NCBI GenBank assembly: GCA_013388745.1
Contig: JACAER010000035.1
Location: 62,001-126,000, forward strand
Source of the DNA: Chloroflexota bacterium
Lineage (GTDB): Bacteria; Chloroflexota; Anaerolineae; Aggregatilineales; Phototrophicaceae
Length of the DNA stretch: 64,000 bases
Direction: 5' to 3'
A model generated the notes under the pieces. The model had not been told where the DNA came from. It saw nothing but the letters and a program-made list of their open reading frames with translations, and made no database searches. How positions within the stretch are numbered: the stretch's first letter is position 1; each line of letters begins with the position of its first letter. Below, piece after piece: positions 15,764-24,232 of the stretch. The position numbers and the translations under genes were made by a program.

Positions 15764-17827
15764 ATGCCCCCCGAACGCGCGCACACCTTTGAAACCGCCC
15801 CCTACGAGGAATTGTTCGCCGTGCTGCTGCGCCAGTTGAAACGTCCGCTCAAAACACACGGCTTCGACCTGAACGACGACGACGCGGCACAACTGGCAGG
15901 CGCGGTCACGCAGCACAGGCCGGACACCCGGCGCGCGCCGCTGCTGGCCGGGCTGACGGCGGTCATCGCCGAAAGCGAGGGCGTGCTCAAGCAGTGGGGG
16001 CTGTCGTTCCAGCAGGCGCTCGATGTCAAAATGGACGCCATGCCCGGTTGGGAAACCACCGCTGAATTTCTGGAACTGGCCAACGAAAAAAGTAATGCCG
16101 AACTGCGCATTGTGATCGCGGCGGCGTGGGCGCTGCTGCTGGACGAACGGCGCTGGCTGCCGTATCTGTTGTATCTGGCGGCGGGGCACTATGACGACGA
16201 AACGGTAATCGCGCGCCGTGCCCTGGCCTGCGCCAGCGGCAGCGAACCGTCGAACGCCGATTGGTTCGCGCAAATTCGCCTGTGGGCACAACAGCCCACT
16301 AAGACACAGGGAGCTATTGTGGAGCAATTACAGCGTTTGCGGACACTGCTAGGGCGCGTTGCCGATCTTAAAGGCGCGGGCATGCTGCTCGGCTGGGATC
16401 AGCGCACGTATATGCCGGCGGGCGGGGTGCAGGGGCGCGCCGACCAAGCGGCGACGCTGGCCGGACTGGCGCACGAATTTTTCACGGCGGACGAAGTCGG
16501 CCAACTGCTCGATGATCTCGACGGCCAGTTCGCCGATTACGATTCCGACGAAGCCAGCCTGGTGCGCATCATGCGCCGCGATTACCGCAAGCTCAAGCGC
16601 ATTCCCAGCGCGCTGCTGATGGAAGTGCAGCAGGTGGGGGCTCATGCGCGCCAGGCGTGGCAAAACGCGCGCACGCAGAACGATTTCGCGCTGTTCCAGC
16701 CGCATCTGGAAAAAATGCTGGCGCTGCAACGCCAGTTGGCCGAAACGCTCAACAGCAGCGCCGACGGCCAGCCGTTCGACAACCTGTACAGCGCGCTGCT
16801 CGACCGCTTCGAGCCGGGCATGACCTACGAGCGCATCGACGAAATCTTCAGCGGGCTGAAAAAGCCGCTGGTGGCACTGGTGCAGGCCATCAACGCGAAG
16901 GTCGATGCTGTCAGCGATGAGGTGCTGCGCCGCCACTACCCGCGCGAACGCCAGTTGGCTTTTGGGCAAATGTTGGCGCAGGCGCTGGGCTACGATTTTC
17001 AGCGCGGGCGGCTGGATTTGTCGGCGCATCCTTTTACTAGCGGCATCCACCGCGACGATGTGCGCATCACCACGCGCGTCAACGAAGATTATGTGCTGGT
17101 GTGCCTGGGTTCCAGCATCCACGAAACCGGGCACGCCCTGCACCGCCAGAATTTGAGTCCTGCGCTGTACCGCAGCAATCTCGAAAGCACGGGGCTGGCG
17201 ACGGCGGAAACCCTGTCGCGCTACTACGAAAATATCGTCGGCCTCAGCCGCGAATTCTGGCAGTATGCCTTCCCCAAAGCGCAGGAATTTTTCCCGCATC
17301 TGGCCGACTGCGATCTGGAAACCTGGTATCGCGCTATCAACAAATCGTTCCCCTCGCTGATCCGCACCGACGCCGACGAAGTGACCTACGGGCTGCACAT
17401 CATCCTGCGCTTTGAGCTGGAAAACGAGCTGATTAACGGCAGGCTGAAGGTGGCCGATCTGCCGAAAGTCTGGAACGAACGCATGGAAGCCTATCTGGGC
17501 GTCGTGCCGCCCACCAACAGCGACGGCGTGCTGCAAGACATCCACTGGTCACAGGGCGGTTGGGGGTATTTCCCGGATTATCTGTTGGGGACGATTTTCG
17601 CCTCGCAGTTGGACGCTCAGCTTATGCGTGAACAGCCGCAGCACAAAGCAGCCTGGACACGCGGCGAATTCGGCGGCGTGCTGCGCTGGCTGACGGACAA
17701 GATCATGGCGCACGGCGGTAAATTCACGTTCGCGGAACTGGCAGAACGCGCGACAGGAACGCCGTTTAGCTGGCAGCCGTATATGGCCTATCTGCAACAG
17801 AAGTACGGCGACATCTACGGGCTGTAG
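15764..17827 (+). CDS. M32 family carboxypeptidase (Taq type) with extra N-terminal domain
   Basis: The 687-aa protein carries a complete M32 metallocarboxypeptidase domain from about residue 184. Marks are LKGAGMLLGWDQRTYMP (about 202-218), SSIHETGHALH with zinc ligands H453 and H457 and base E454, GLATAETLSRYYEN and IRTDADEVTYGLHI. Usual M32 enzymes are about 500 residues; the first 180 residues here are an additional, mostly helical, acidic domain that I do not recognise. ATG 15764 follows CAGGAGAA. The enzyme should remove C-terminal residues from peptides in the cytoplasm. The stop is followed by a GC-rich weak hairpin near 17843-17857. Confidence 0.9.
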   Translation: MPPERAHTFETAPYEELFAVLLRQLKRPLKTHGFDLNDDDAAQLAGAVTQHRPDTRRAPLLAGLTAVIAESEGVLKQWGLSFQQALDVKMDAMPGWETTAEFLELANEKSNAELRIVIAAAWALLLDERRWLPYLLYLAAGHYDDETVIARRALACASGSEPSNADWFAQIRLWAQQPTKTQGAIVEQLQRLRTLLGRVADLKGAGMLLGWDQRTYMPAGGVQGRADQAATLAGLAHEFFTADEVGQLLDDLDGQFADYDSDEASLVRIMRRDYRKLKRIPSALLMEVQQVGAHARQAWQNARTQNDFALFQPHLEKMLALQRQLAETLNSSADGQPFDNLYSALLDRFEPGMTYERIDEIFSGLKKPLVALVQAINAKVDAVSDEVLRRHYPRERQLAFGQMLAQALGYDFQRGRLDLSAHPFTSGIHRDDVRITTRVNEDYVLVCLGSSIHETGHALHRQNLSPALYRSNLESTGLATAETLSRYYENIVGLSREFWQYAFPKAQEFFPHLADCDLETWYRAINKSFPSLIRTDADEVTYGLHIILRFELENELINGRLKVADLPKVWNERMEAYLGVVPPTNSDGVLQDIHWSQGGWGYFPDYLLGTIFASQLDAQLMREQPQHKAAWTRGEFGGVLRWLTDKIMAHGGKFTFAELAERATGTPFSWQPYMAYLQQKYGDIYGL

Positions 17828-17892
17828 AAGCTCAATAATTAGGGGGCAGCGCCGCCCATTTTGCCTCTAGAAGCAGAGAGTAGGAGGCAAGC

Positions 17893-17979
17893 ATGGAGCC
17901 GCAAAAGAAAAAACGTATCGAAGATGAGTTCATCATCATCGACGAGCGTGAGGAAAAGCGCAAACGCTGCGCAGCATGA
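17893..17979 (+). CDS. Small charged protein, 28 aa
   Basis: ATG 17893 follows a strong GTAGGAGGCAAGC ribosome site. The product is highly charged: a basic start (KKKR), an acidic-hydrophobic centre (EDEFIIIDER), then a basic tail (EEKRKR). Its TGA overlaps the ATG of the next frame (ATGA at 17976). The ribosome site and the non-random composition make expression plausible; function is unknown. Confidence 0.45.
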   Translation: MEPQKKKRIEDEFIIIDEREEKRKRCAA

Positions 17980-18512
17980 CGCCAGACATGCGCCAGGAAT
18001 TGACCGGGCAGATTTGGAAAGCGGCTGCAAGCGGAGGCTTGATCGCCGCGTTGGCCATCTTTTTTGCCTGTGTGCCCGCTTTCGGGCTGACGATGGGACG
18101 CAGTGCGTCGATGGGCTGGACGCTCTGGCTGTTGTTCGGCGGTAGAGCGCTCATCGCCGGGCTGTACAGTCGTCGCCCAGCCCGCCCGAACGGCCTGTGC
18201 TTATTTTCCTTCCACCCACGCGCGCGCCGGAGCCTCTTCAATTTCTGCCGCGCGCTGGCGCTCTGCCGCCGAAGCGTGCGCGCACAGCGTTCCACATGCG
18301 CGCCAGCAGACGCGGCACATCTTCACCCGGCGGGCGCGGCGGCGGGAAGGGGTCTCTGTCCAGCAGCTTGCCATAGATGTACTGGCCGAACAAGCGCACG
18401 CTGGCGACCATCGGCGCCGCCAGAATCACGCCCAGCGCGTCCGCCAGACTCGCGCCCGCCAGCACCGCCAGCAGAATCACGAAAGGGTGCAGATTCAGGC
18501 TGTCGCCCATGA
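17976..18512 (+). CDS. Possible small membrane protein, 3' end uncertain
   Basis: The frame starts in an ATGA overlap with the 28-aa gene, suggesting translational coupling. The first about 67 residues look like a protein: a polar helix, then a hydrophobic stretch GLIAALAIFFACVPAFGL and a second WTLWLLFGG. After that the frame stays open but becomes Arg/Pro/Cys-rich and runs antisense into the AI-2E gene, which is typical of a shadow frame. The true gene may be shorter through a frameshift, or it may be a decayed remnant. Confidence 0.3.
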   Translation: MTPDMRQELTGQIWKAAASGGLIAALAIFFACVPAFGLTMGRSASMGWTLWLLFGGRALIAGLYSRRPARPNGLCLFSFHPRARRSLFNFCRALALCRRSVRAQRSTCAPADAAHLHPAGAAAGRGLCPAACHRCTGRTSARWRPSAPPESRPARPPDSRPPAPPAESRKGADSGCRP

Positions 18513-19527
18513 CGCGCGGCGTGACCACCACCGCCTGAATGTTCTGGATGACCAACCAGACGACGATCACCACCAGCGCAAAGACCACGCCCTCTAGTCC
18601 GGCGATCGTCGTGGACTGTGAAAAGAGCGCCAGCAGCGCTGCCGGCAGCAGCGCGATCGTCGGGCCAATCGTCGGGATGAATTCCAGCGTGAAGGAGATC
18701 AGCCCCAGCACCAGCGCGTTGGGCAAACCCAGGAGGGTGGCGGCGGTAAACACGGCCACGCCAATAAATGACGATAGAATCAACTGCCCGCGCAGATAAG
18801 CGTTCCAGACTTCGCCCAGTTCACCGAACAAGCGCTGCGCATCGGGCTGGGAAGCGCTGGGCACGATGCTGATCAAACTGCGCACGAACATGCCGCCATC
18901 TTTGAGCAGATAAAACAGCATGGTCAGGAAAAAGACGCCGTTAATCAGCGCACTGAAGGCTGTGCCCAGAAAGCCGAAGGCCGGGCGCGTCAGCCCGCCG
19001 AGCGAACTCAAAAAGGTCTGCGCGACACCGGTCAGATTGACATTTTCGAGCTGTAAGATGTCGGTTGTGCCCAGGGCTTCGCGGATTTGTTCCAGCGGGA
19101 TAAATGGTTGGCCGTCGATCAACAGCGGCTCGTTGTTAATCAGCACCGGCTGGCTGAGGCGCGTTTCCAGATCGGCTTCGATCACGCGCAGGGCGTCGGG
19201 GATGCTCTGCGCGAAGACGGTGAACTGCCGCGCCAGCGCCGGCACGACGACCAGCAGCAGCAGCAGCAGCAGCAGCACGACGAAAATAAAGGTCATCAGC
19301 ACGCCCAGCCCGCGCGGCAGCCCGAAGCGTTTGCCCGGCGCGCGGCTGAAAAAATTGGTCACGGGATAGAGCAGATAAGCCAGAATGAGGGCGACGATCA
19401 CGGTGGGCAGCGTATCGGCTAACTGCCAGAGCGCAAGCAGCACGATGACCAGCGCAATCAGCGCCACCGTGCGTTTGGTGCGTCCCTGCCACAAGGGCGA
19501 AGTGGGCTGCGGTGCTTGTTCAACCAT
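18238..19527 (-). CDS. AI-2E family transporter (PF01594-type membrane protein)
   Basis: The 429-aa protein has the family layout: two N-terminal helices, a third with an 8-Leu run, a long extracytoplasmic loop with a LSSLGG segment, then four or five helices including GLPNALVLGLISFTLEFIP, PTIGPTIALLPAA and LNLHPFVILLAVLAGASLAD. Members export small molecules or act as Na+/H+ antiporters; the substrate is not known here. ATG 19527 follows GGGAGGA. The last 19 residues (VRARFGGRAPARGRN type) look unlike a natural tail. In the adjacent frame the DNA stays open to a TAA at 18201 and ends ARAWVEGK, so a late frameshift is possible. Confidence 0.85.
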   Translation of the reverse strand: MVEQAPQPTSPLWQGRTKRTVALIALVIVLLALWQLADTLPTVIVALILAYLLYPVTNFFSRAPGKRFGLPRGLGVLMTFIFVVLLLLLLLLVVVPALARQFTVFAQSIPDALRVIEADLETRLSQPVLINNEPLLIDGQPFIPLEQIREALGTTDILQLENVNLTGVAQTFLSSLGGLTRPAFGFLGTAFSALINGVFFLTMLFYLLKDGGMFVRSLISIVPSASQPDAQRLFGELGEVWNAYLRGQLILSSFIGVAVFTAATLLGLPNALVLGLISFTLEFIPTIGPTIALLPAALLALFSQSTTIAGLEGVVFALVVIVVWLVIQNIQAVVVTPRVMGDSLNLHPFVILLAVLAGASLADALGVILAAPMVASVRLFGQYIYGKLLDRDPFPPPRPPGEDVPRLLARMWNAVRARFGGRAPARGRN

Positions 19528-19657
19528 AGGTGCATCCTCCCTCTGCCGTTCATTGTGCCGCAGACACTGTGAATCCGCTACTGTGAGGGGTACAGGATCA
19601 TAATTTTGAAGCCATTGCCCTGACGGACAACTGAACACCGCCAACTGACAACGGGCA

Positions 19658-21169
19658 TTAGTTCGAGGGCTGTTCCTGCTTGCGTTCTTCGCCGCGGAAC
19701 GGCAGGCGCAGGCTGCGGCGTGTCGGGCGTTCGTGCGCCTTGACACGGTTGACTGCCTCCAGCACCGGCAGGGTGATGATGAATGTCGTGCCTTTGCCCA
19801 CTTCGCTTTCTGCGCGGATACTGCCGCCGTGCGCTTCGGCGATCCATTTGGCGATCGCCAGCCCCAGCCCGGCGCCACCGCCGGTATGCGTGCGCGCGCT
19901 GTCCACCTGATAAAAGCGGTCAAAGATGCGTTCCAGATCATCCGGCGCGATGCCGATGCCTGTGTCGCGCACGGTGATATAAGCGCGTTCGTCTTTTTCG
20001 CTCAGACCGAGCGTGATTTTGCCGCCGTCGGGCGTAAATTTGATGGCATTGCCCACCAGATTGAGCAAAAGCTGTTTCAGGCGGTCGGCGTTGCCGTTGA
20101 CGCGCACCGGCTGAAATTCTTCGATCTTCACCTGAAGATCGCGGTCTTTGGCCAGCATTTTGGCCTCGCGGTAGGCTTCGCTCACCACTGTGTCAAGGTC
20201 AACCGGGAACAACTCGATTTTGATGCCGCCGTAATCGGCGCGCGCCAGCAGCAGCAGATCGTTGACCATGCGCGACATGCGCCCCACTTCGCTGTCGATG
20301 GCTTCCAGCGATTCACTGTCCATGCCGTAGCGCTTGATAATTTCCAGATTGCCGCGAATGGCGGTCAGCGGCGTGCGCAGCTCGTGCGACACATCGGCCA
20401 CGAAACGCTGCTGCACGCTGAACAAATGCTCCAGCCGTTCCATCATGTGGTTAAACACCGACGCCAGATCGCCGATTTCGTCGTGTGGGCCGTTCCATGT
20501 CAGGCGCGTGCGCAAATCTTCCGTGTCGGCGATGCTGGCGGTGGCCTCTGTGATCTGGGCGATGGGGCGCAGCGCGACGCGCGAAATCATCATGCCCAGC
20601 GCCAGCGCCACCAGCAGCGAAATCATGCCGCCGAAGATCATAATCAGCAGCAGCCGGTCAATCGCCTGCCGCACGGTTTGCAGCGACGCGGCTACCTGCA
20701 CGGTGCCAAACTGTGTGCCCTGATCGAGGATAATCGGGCGCGTGTACACACGAAACGGCGTGTTGTTGATCGAGGTATAGCTGTAAACGATTGCGCTGCT
20801 GTCCACCGTGCCGCGATCCAGCGGTAGGCGGTAGTCTTCGAGGTTGCTCGAACCGTCGGCGTACAGCGGCTCGATGTGTTCCATGCCCTGCCATGTCTGC
20901 CAGACCTGCACATAAATGCCGGACGCGCGGAAGGTATCCAGCGGCGCGATATGCACGCTGATCTGTTCGCCGCCGCCGAATTCGCGCACAGGGAACGAAC
21001 TGCTGTTGGCGATCACTTCTTCGGCGGTTTGCTCCAGGGTTGTGTCGATCGAACCAACCAGCGTCAGATACATAGTCGCGGTGGCTGCCGAGCCGATGAC
21101 CATCGTCACGATAATCATGATCCCGGCGTACCACAGCGTCAGCTTTTTACGGATCGGCATAACTATCAT
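19658..21169 (-). CDS. Two-component sensor histidine kinase (HAMP-HisKA-HATPase)
   Basis: The 503-aa protein has two membrane helices (about 12-36 and 172-195) flanking an extracytoplasmic sensor domain. A HAMP region follows, then the H-box VSHELRTPLTA with H262, then the ATPase N-box (NLVGNAIKFTPDG), G1 (DTGIGIAPDD), F (FDRFYQ) and G2 (GAGLGLAIAKWIAEAHGG). It has a 45-residue basic tail. It lies 33 bases behind the OmpR-type regulator gene, its probable partner, in the same operon. No clear ribosome site precedes either nearby ATG (21169 or 21160). The signal sensed is unknown. Confidence 0.9.
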   Translation of the reverse strand: MIVMPIRKKLTLWYAGIMIIVTMVIGSAATATMYLTLVGSIDTTLEQTAEEVIANSSSFPVREFGGGEQISVHIAPLDTFRASGIYVQVWQTWQGMEHIEPLYADGSSNLEDYRLPLDRGTVDSSAIVYSYTSINNTPFRVYTRPIILDQGTQFGTVQVAASLQTVRQAIDRLLLIMIFGGMISLLVALALGMMISRVALRPIAQITEATASIADTEDLRTRLTWNGPHDEIGDLASVFNHMMERLEHLFSVQQRFVADVSHELRTPLTAIRGNLEIIKRYGMDSESLEAIDSEVGRMSRMVNDLLLLARADYGGIKIELFPVDLDTVVSEAYREAKMLAKDRDLQVKIEEFQPVRVNGNADRLKQLLLNLVGNAIKFTPDGGKITLGLSEKDERAYITVRDTGIGIAPDDLERIFDRFYQVDSARTHTGGGAGLGLAIAKWIAEAHGGSIRAESEVGKGTTFIITLPVLEAVNRVKAHERPTRRSLRLPFRGEERKQEQPSN

Positions 21170-21202
21170 AGGTAGGTTGATAACCGTAAACCTGTCCAGC
21201 GG

Positions 21203-21883
21203 CTATTCTTCGCGCAGGACATAGCCCACGCCGCGCACGGTATGTACCAGCCGCGTTTCGTTTTCGGCTTCGGTTTTTTGGCGCAGGTAGCGCACATAGA
21301 CTTCGATAATGTTGCTTTCGCCGCCGAAGTCGTAGCCCCATACGCGGTCAAAAATCACGTCGCGCGTCAACACCTGGCGCGGGTTGCGCATGAACAGTTC
21401 CAGCAGTTCATACTCTTTGGCCGTCAGGTCAATCGGGCGTTCGCCCCTGAACGCGCGGTGCGTGCCGGTGTCCAGCGTCAGATCGGCGAAGCGCAAAATC
21501 TCTGGGCGCGAGGTCGGCGTCGAACGGCGGAACAGCGCGCGCACCCGCGCCATTAGTTCGTCCACCGAAAACGGCTTGACCAGATAATCATCGGCGCCCG
21601 CGTCCAACCCGGTCACGCGGTCTTTAACATCGTCTTTGGCCGTCAGCATCAGAATCGGCACATCAGAGGCCGCGCGCAGCCGCTTGCACACCTCCAGGCC
21701 GTCGAGTCCCGGCAGCATCCAATCCAGAATCACCAGATCGGGGGGATTATCGCGCGCAATCGCCAGCCCACTCTGCCCATCACGGGCGACATTCACGCGG
21801 TAGCCTTCATAAATCAAGCCGCGCTCGACAAACTGGGCAATGCGGGCCTCGTCTTCGATCACCAGAATGCGTTCACCAGACAT
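21203..21883 (-). CDS. OmpR/PhoB family response regulator
   Basis: The 226-aa protein has a receiver domain with acidic pocket E10-D11, phosphoacceptor D54 (VILDWMLPG), T81 (MLTAKDD) and K103 (LVKPF). A winged-helix DNA-binding domain from about 130 includes [22 protein letters not shown] and a final VRGVGYVLR. It is the first gene of the kinase operon, with TATAAT at 21912-21917 and an AGAAGGAAG ribosome site. It should act as a transcription factor phosphorylated by the kinase encoded 33 bases downstream. Confidence 0.95.
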   Translation of the reverse strand: MSGERILVIEDEARIAQFVERGLIYEGYRVNVARDGQSGLAIARDNPPDLVILDWMLPGLDGLEVCKRLRAASDVPILMLTAKDDVKDRVTGLDAGADDYLVKPFSVDELMARVRALFRRSTPTSRPEILRFADLTLDTGTHRAFRGERPIDLTAKEYELLELFMRNPRQVLTRDVIFDRVWGYDFGGESNIIEVYVRYLRQKTEAENETRLVHTVRGVGYVLREE

Positions 21884-21911
21884 ACACGTGCTTCCTTCTG
21901 TAATGGGAAGT

Positions 21912-21917
21912 ATTATA
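21912..21917 (-). promoter_or_regulatory. -10 box of the two-component operon
   Basis: TATAAT on the minus strand within CGCTATAATAC, 29 bases before the regulator start codon. No clear -35 is visible. The 21884-22042 gap contains nothing else. Confidence 0.55.
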
Positions 21918-22042
21918 GCGTTTAGAGTTTAATCGTGCATAAGTTTAAGCCGCTATTTTACAAATTCGGGTTTTAGCCCGCCAGAGAGCCACGCCGCTTG
22001 AGCAGCCGAGCGGCGCCTCTATCTGTTTTTCCTGGCAGTGTT

Positions 22043-22972
22043 TCATATGCGCAGCGCCACCGCGCGTTCCAGCGCATAAGCCACGCGCGCCTGATACTCA
22101 GCGGGCGCGGGCAGCCCGTGCGGGATGCCGATCTGTTCCACCATATACGAGGCGGCGGCGACGGCCTGAGCTGCTGCCGCGCGCATATTTGCCGCTGAAA
22201 AAGAGTCCACACCCCTATCCGGCGTAAGCAGCCGCGCCAGCAGCGCGCCGCAGAAGGCATTGCCCGCGCCGACGGTATCGACCACTGTTGTCGGCAGCGC
22301 CGGCACGCGCCAGCCGACACCCGACTGCGCATCCCACACATCCGCGCCCTGTTCGCCGCGCCGCAGCGCCAGAATACGGCAGCCCGCCGCGCGGAAACGC
22401 CGCAGCATCCCCGGTTCGTCGTCGTGCCCGCTGATGCGCGCTGCTTCGCGCCAGTTCGGTGAAAAAATAACGCAGCTTGTCACCCACTGCCGCAGCGTGT
22501 TTTCGTCCAGCGGTTCATCCGGGGGCTTGAATGGTTCCAGGCTGATGATCTGCCCGCGCGCCTGCCATAAGGCCGCCGAATTAAGATCGGGATTTTCCGG
22601 GTGCAGCCCCCAGTGCAGCCCGCGCGCCCCCTGATACATGACGGGGAGCGTGGCGCTGGCCTGCGGCGGGGCGCGCCAGATATGCGTGCGCCGTCCGTCG
22701 TACTCCATAATCTGCCAGGCACGGGGCGTCTTTTCCCATACGGCCTGTACGCCCTCGACGTTCACGCCGCACTCGCGCAAGGGGCGCAGCGAGGCTGCAT
22801 CAAAATCCGCCCCCACCCCCGCCGCCAGCCCGACGCGCGCGCCGCTCCCTAAGGCCGCCGCCATGCCCCACGCCGTCTGCGGCCCGCCGCCACCCAGCAC
22901 GCCCATAAAGGTCTGGCCGTCCGGCTGTACCACATCGTCGATCACAATCCCGAAGGCCACAAAATCGATCAT
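22043..22972 (-). CDS. PfkB-family carbohydrate kinase-like protein with Asn at the catalytic position
   Basis: The 309-aa protein has the ribokinase fold signatures: LGGGGPQTAWGMA near the start (about 26-38), GVGADF, FSPNWREAARI and the C-terminal signature DTVGAGNAFCGALLARLL. In active PfkB kinases the signature is DTxGAGD, and that Asp is the catalytic base. Here the residue is N238, as also occurs in fungal MAK32-like proteins of unknown activity. It may therefore bind a sugar or nucleotide without phosphorylating it. TATAAT lies at 22997-23002 and AAAAAGGA precedes the ATG. It is divergent from the DUF3467 gene, with 100 bases between start codons. Confidence 0.8.
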   Translation of the reverse strand: MIDFVAFGIVIDDVVQPDGQTFMGVLGGGGPQTAWGMAAALGSGARVGLAAGVGADFDAASLRPLRECGVNVEGVQAVWEKTPRAWQIMEYDGRRTHIWRAPPQASATLPVMYQGARGLHWGLHPENPDLNSAALWQARGQIISLEPFKPPDEPLDENTLRQWVTSCVIFSPNWREAARISGHDDEPGMLRRFRAAGCRILALRRGEQGADVWDAQSGVGWRVPALPTTVVDTVGAGNAFCGALLARLLTPDRGVDSFSAANMRAAAAQAVAAASYMVEQIGIPHGLPAPAEYQARVAYALERAVALRI

Positions 22973-22996
22973 ACCAAAAGTCCTTTTTGCGCGCCG

Positions 22997-23002
22997 ATTA
23001 TA
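22997..23002 (-). promoter_or_regulatory. -10 box of the PfkB-like gene
   Basis: TATAAT on the minus strand, 25 bases before the start codon at 22972, in the short divergent region shared with the DUF3467 gene. Confidence 0.5.
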
Positions 23003-23072
23003 TCCACGAATCTAACGCGGGCTGTGTTAAACTCGTGGTGTTTTGAACGCTTTATGGATGGAGTTTCCCGCT

Positions 23073-23426
23073 ATGAACAACCCGCCGCCGCCGCAGCAGC
23101 CGCCGCAGCCGCGCCAGCTTCGTCTGGAGCTTCCGGCGAACTTGAACGCCACCTATGCCAATGCCGCCGTTATCAGCCAGACGCACAGCGAAATTATTCT
23201 GGACTTCGTGCAGGTGATGCCCAACGACCCGCGCGCCCGCGTGCAGACGCGCATCGCCATGACCCCCGCCAACGCCAAGCTGTTTTTGCAGGCCTTGCAG
23301 ACCAATCTCGAACGCTTCGAGCAGTTGCACGGCGAAATCAAGCTGCCGCCCAAGCCGCTTTCGCTGGCCGACCAGCTTTTCGGCTTCGTCAAATCGGATG
23401 GCGAAGGAGACGCCCCCAATGGCTGA
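23073..23426 (+). CDS. DUF3467 family protein
   Basis: The 117-aa protein begins with a Pro/Gln-rich tail of about 17 residues. The compact domain after it matches DUF3467 in its pattern: YANAAVISQTHSEIILDFVQ, then RARVQTRIAMTPANAKLFLQAL. The family is widespread and uncharacterised. ATG 23073 was chosen because GGATGGAG lies about 9 bases upstream; other ATGs in frame occur at 23043 and 23058. It overlaps the translin-like gene by 8 bases, so the two are translationally coupled. Confidence 0.8.
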   Translation: MNNPPPPQQPPQPRQLRLELPANLNATYANAAVISQTHSEIILDFVQVMPNDPRARVQTRIAMTPANAKLFLQALQTNLERFEQLHGEIKLPPKPLSLADQLFGFVKSDGEGDAPNG

Positions 23427-24081
23427 TTTTAGCGCCTTCGAACACATCAGCGAGACGATCCGCGCCGCATTCGCCGCCAAAAACAGCGCCCGCGATACCG
23501 CCATCAACCGCTCGCGCGAACTCATTCGCCTGTGTTCAGAATGTATCCGCGCGATTCATCGCCAGGAATGGACAGCGGCCGAAACGCGCCTGACCGCGCT
23601 GCGCACGGCGGCGGACGAACTGCGCGCCGGCGTGACGGAATACCCCGATCTGCTCTACAGCGGCTATACGCAGGATGCGCTCAAAGAAGTAGTCGAAGCC
23701 TTCGCCACCTACGCCGTGATTCGCCAGCAGCCGCTGCCGCCTCCGGCGGAGCTGGGCATCGAAGGCGCGGCCTATATCAACGGCATGGCCGAAGCTGCGA
23801 CTGAACTGCGGCGCTTCATCCTCGATATTTTGCGGCGCGAAGACGCTCACAGCGCCGAAGCCGAGCGCCTTTTAGACTGGATGGACACCATCTACGACAG
23901 CCTCGTCACTTTCGACTTTCCTGATGCCATCACCGGCGATCTGCGGCGGCGCACCGATGCCGTGCGCGGCGTGCTGGAACGCACACGCGGCGACCTGACG
24001 CATTCGCTGCGCCAGCAAAAGCTGCAAGACGCGCTTGCCCGCTTCGAAGCGCGCGTGCTGCAAGATCATGACGGCGGCTAA
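23419..24081 (+). CDS. Translin-family protein
   Basis: The 220-aa all-helical protein shows translin/TRAX features: an arginine-rich early helix (INRSRELIRLCSECIRAIHR), the segment LYSGYTQDALKEVVEAF, then ELGIEGAAYINGMAEAATELRR, and IYDSLVTFDFPDAITGDLRRRTDAVR near the end. E90 and E93 (KEVVEA) coincide with the paired glutamates of the RNase site in eukaryotic TRAX, so nuclease activity is possible but unproven. Eukaryotic translin-TRAX binds and cleaves short RNA or ssDNA. ATG 23419 follows AAGGAG inside the end of the DUF3467 gene. The function of bacterial homologues is not settled. Confidence 0.8.
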   Translation: MADFSAFEHISETIRAAFAAKNSARDTAINRSRELIRLCSECIRAIHRQEWTAAETRLTALRTAADELRAGVTEYPDLLYSGYTQDALKEVVEAFATYAVIRQQPLPPPAELGIEGAAYINGMAEAATELRRFILDILRREDAHSAEAERLLDWMDTIYDSLVTFDFPDAITGDLRRRTDAVRGVLERTRGDLTHSLRQQKLQDALARFEARVLQDHDGG

Positions 24082-24232
24082 TCTTGTTTGTGAAATAATG
24101 CACAAGAGTGTGATTCATCGGGGGCATTCTATGACAATCTACACTGCGATAACCGCCCAAAGCAGGGTATAACATACGAGGATAGTACAAAAAGACTTGT
24201 TTGTGGCGAATCCCATAAAATAGGAGACCACG

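Noticed and set aside
19244-19280. CAG trinucleotide run resembling a microsatellite
   Set aside because: It encodes the Leu run of a membrane helix in the AI-2E transporter on the minus strand; not a separate repeat element.
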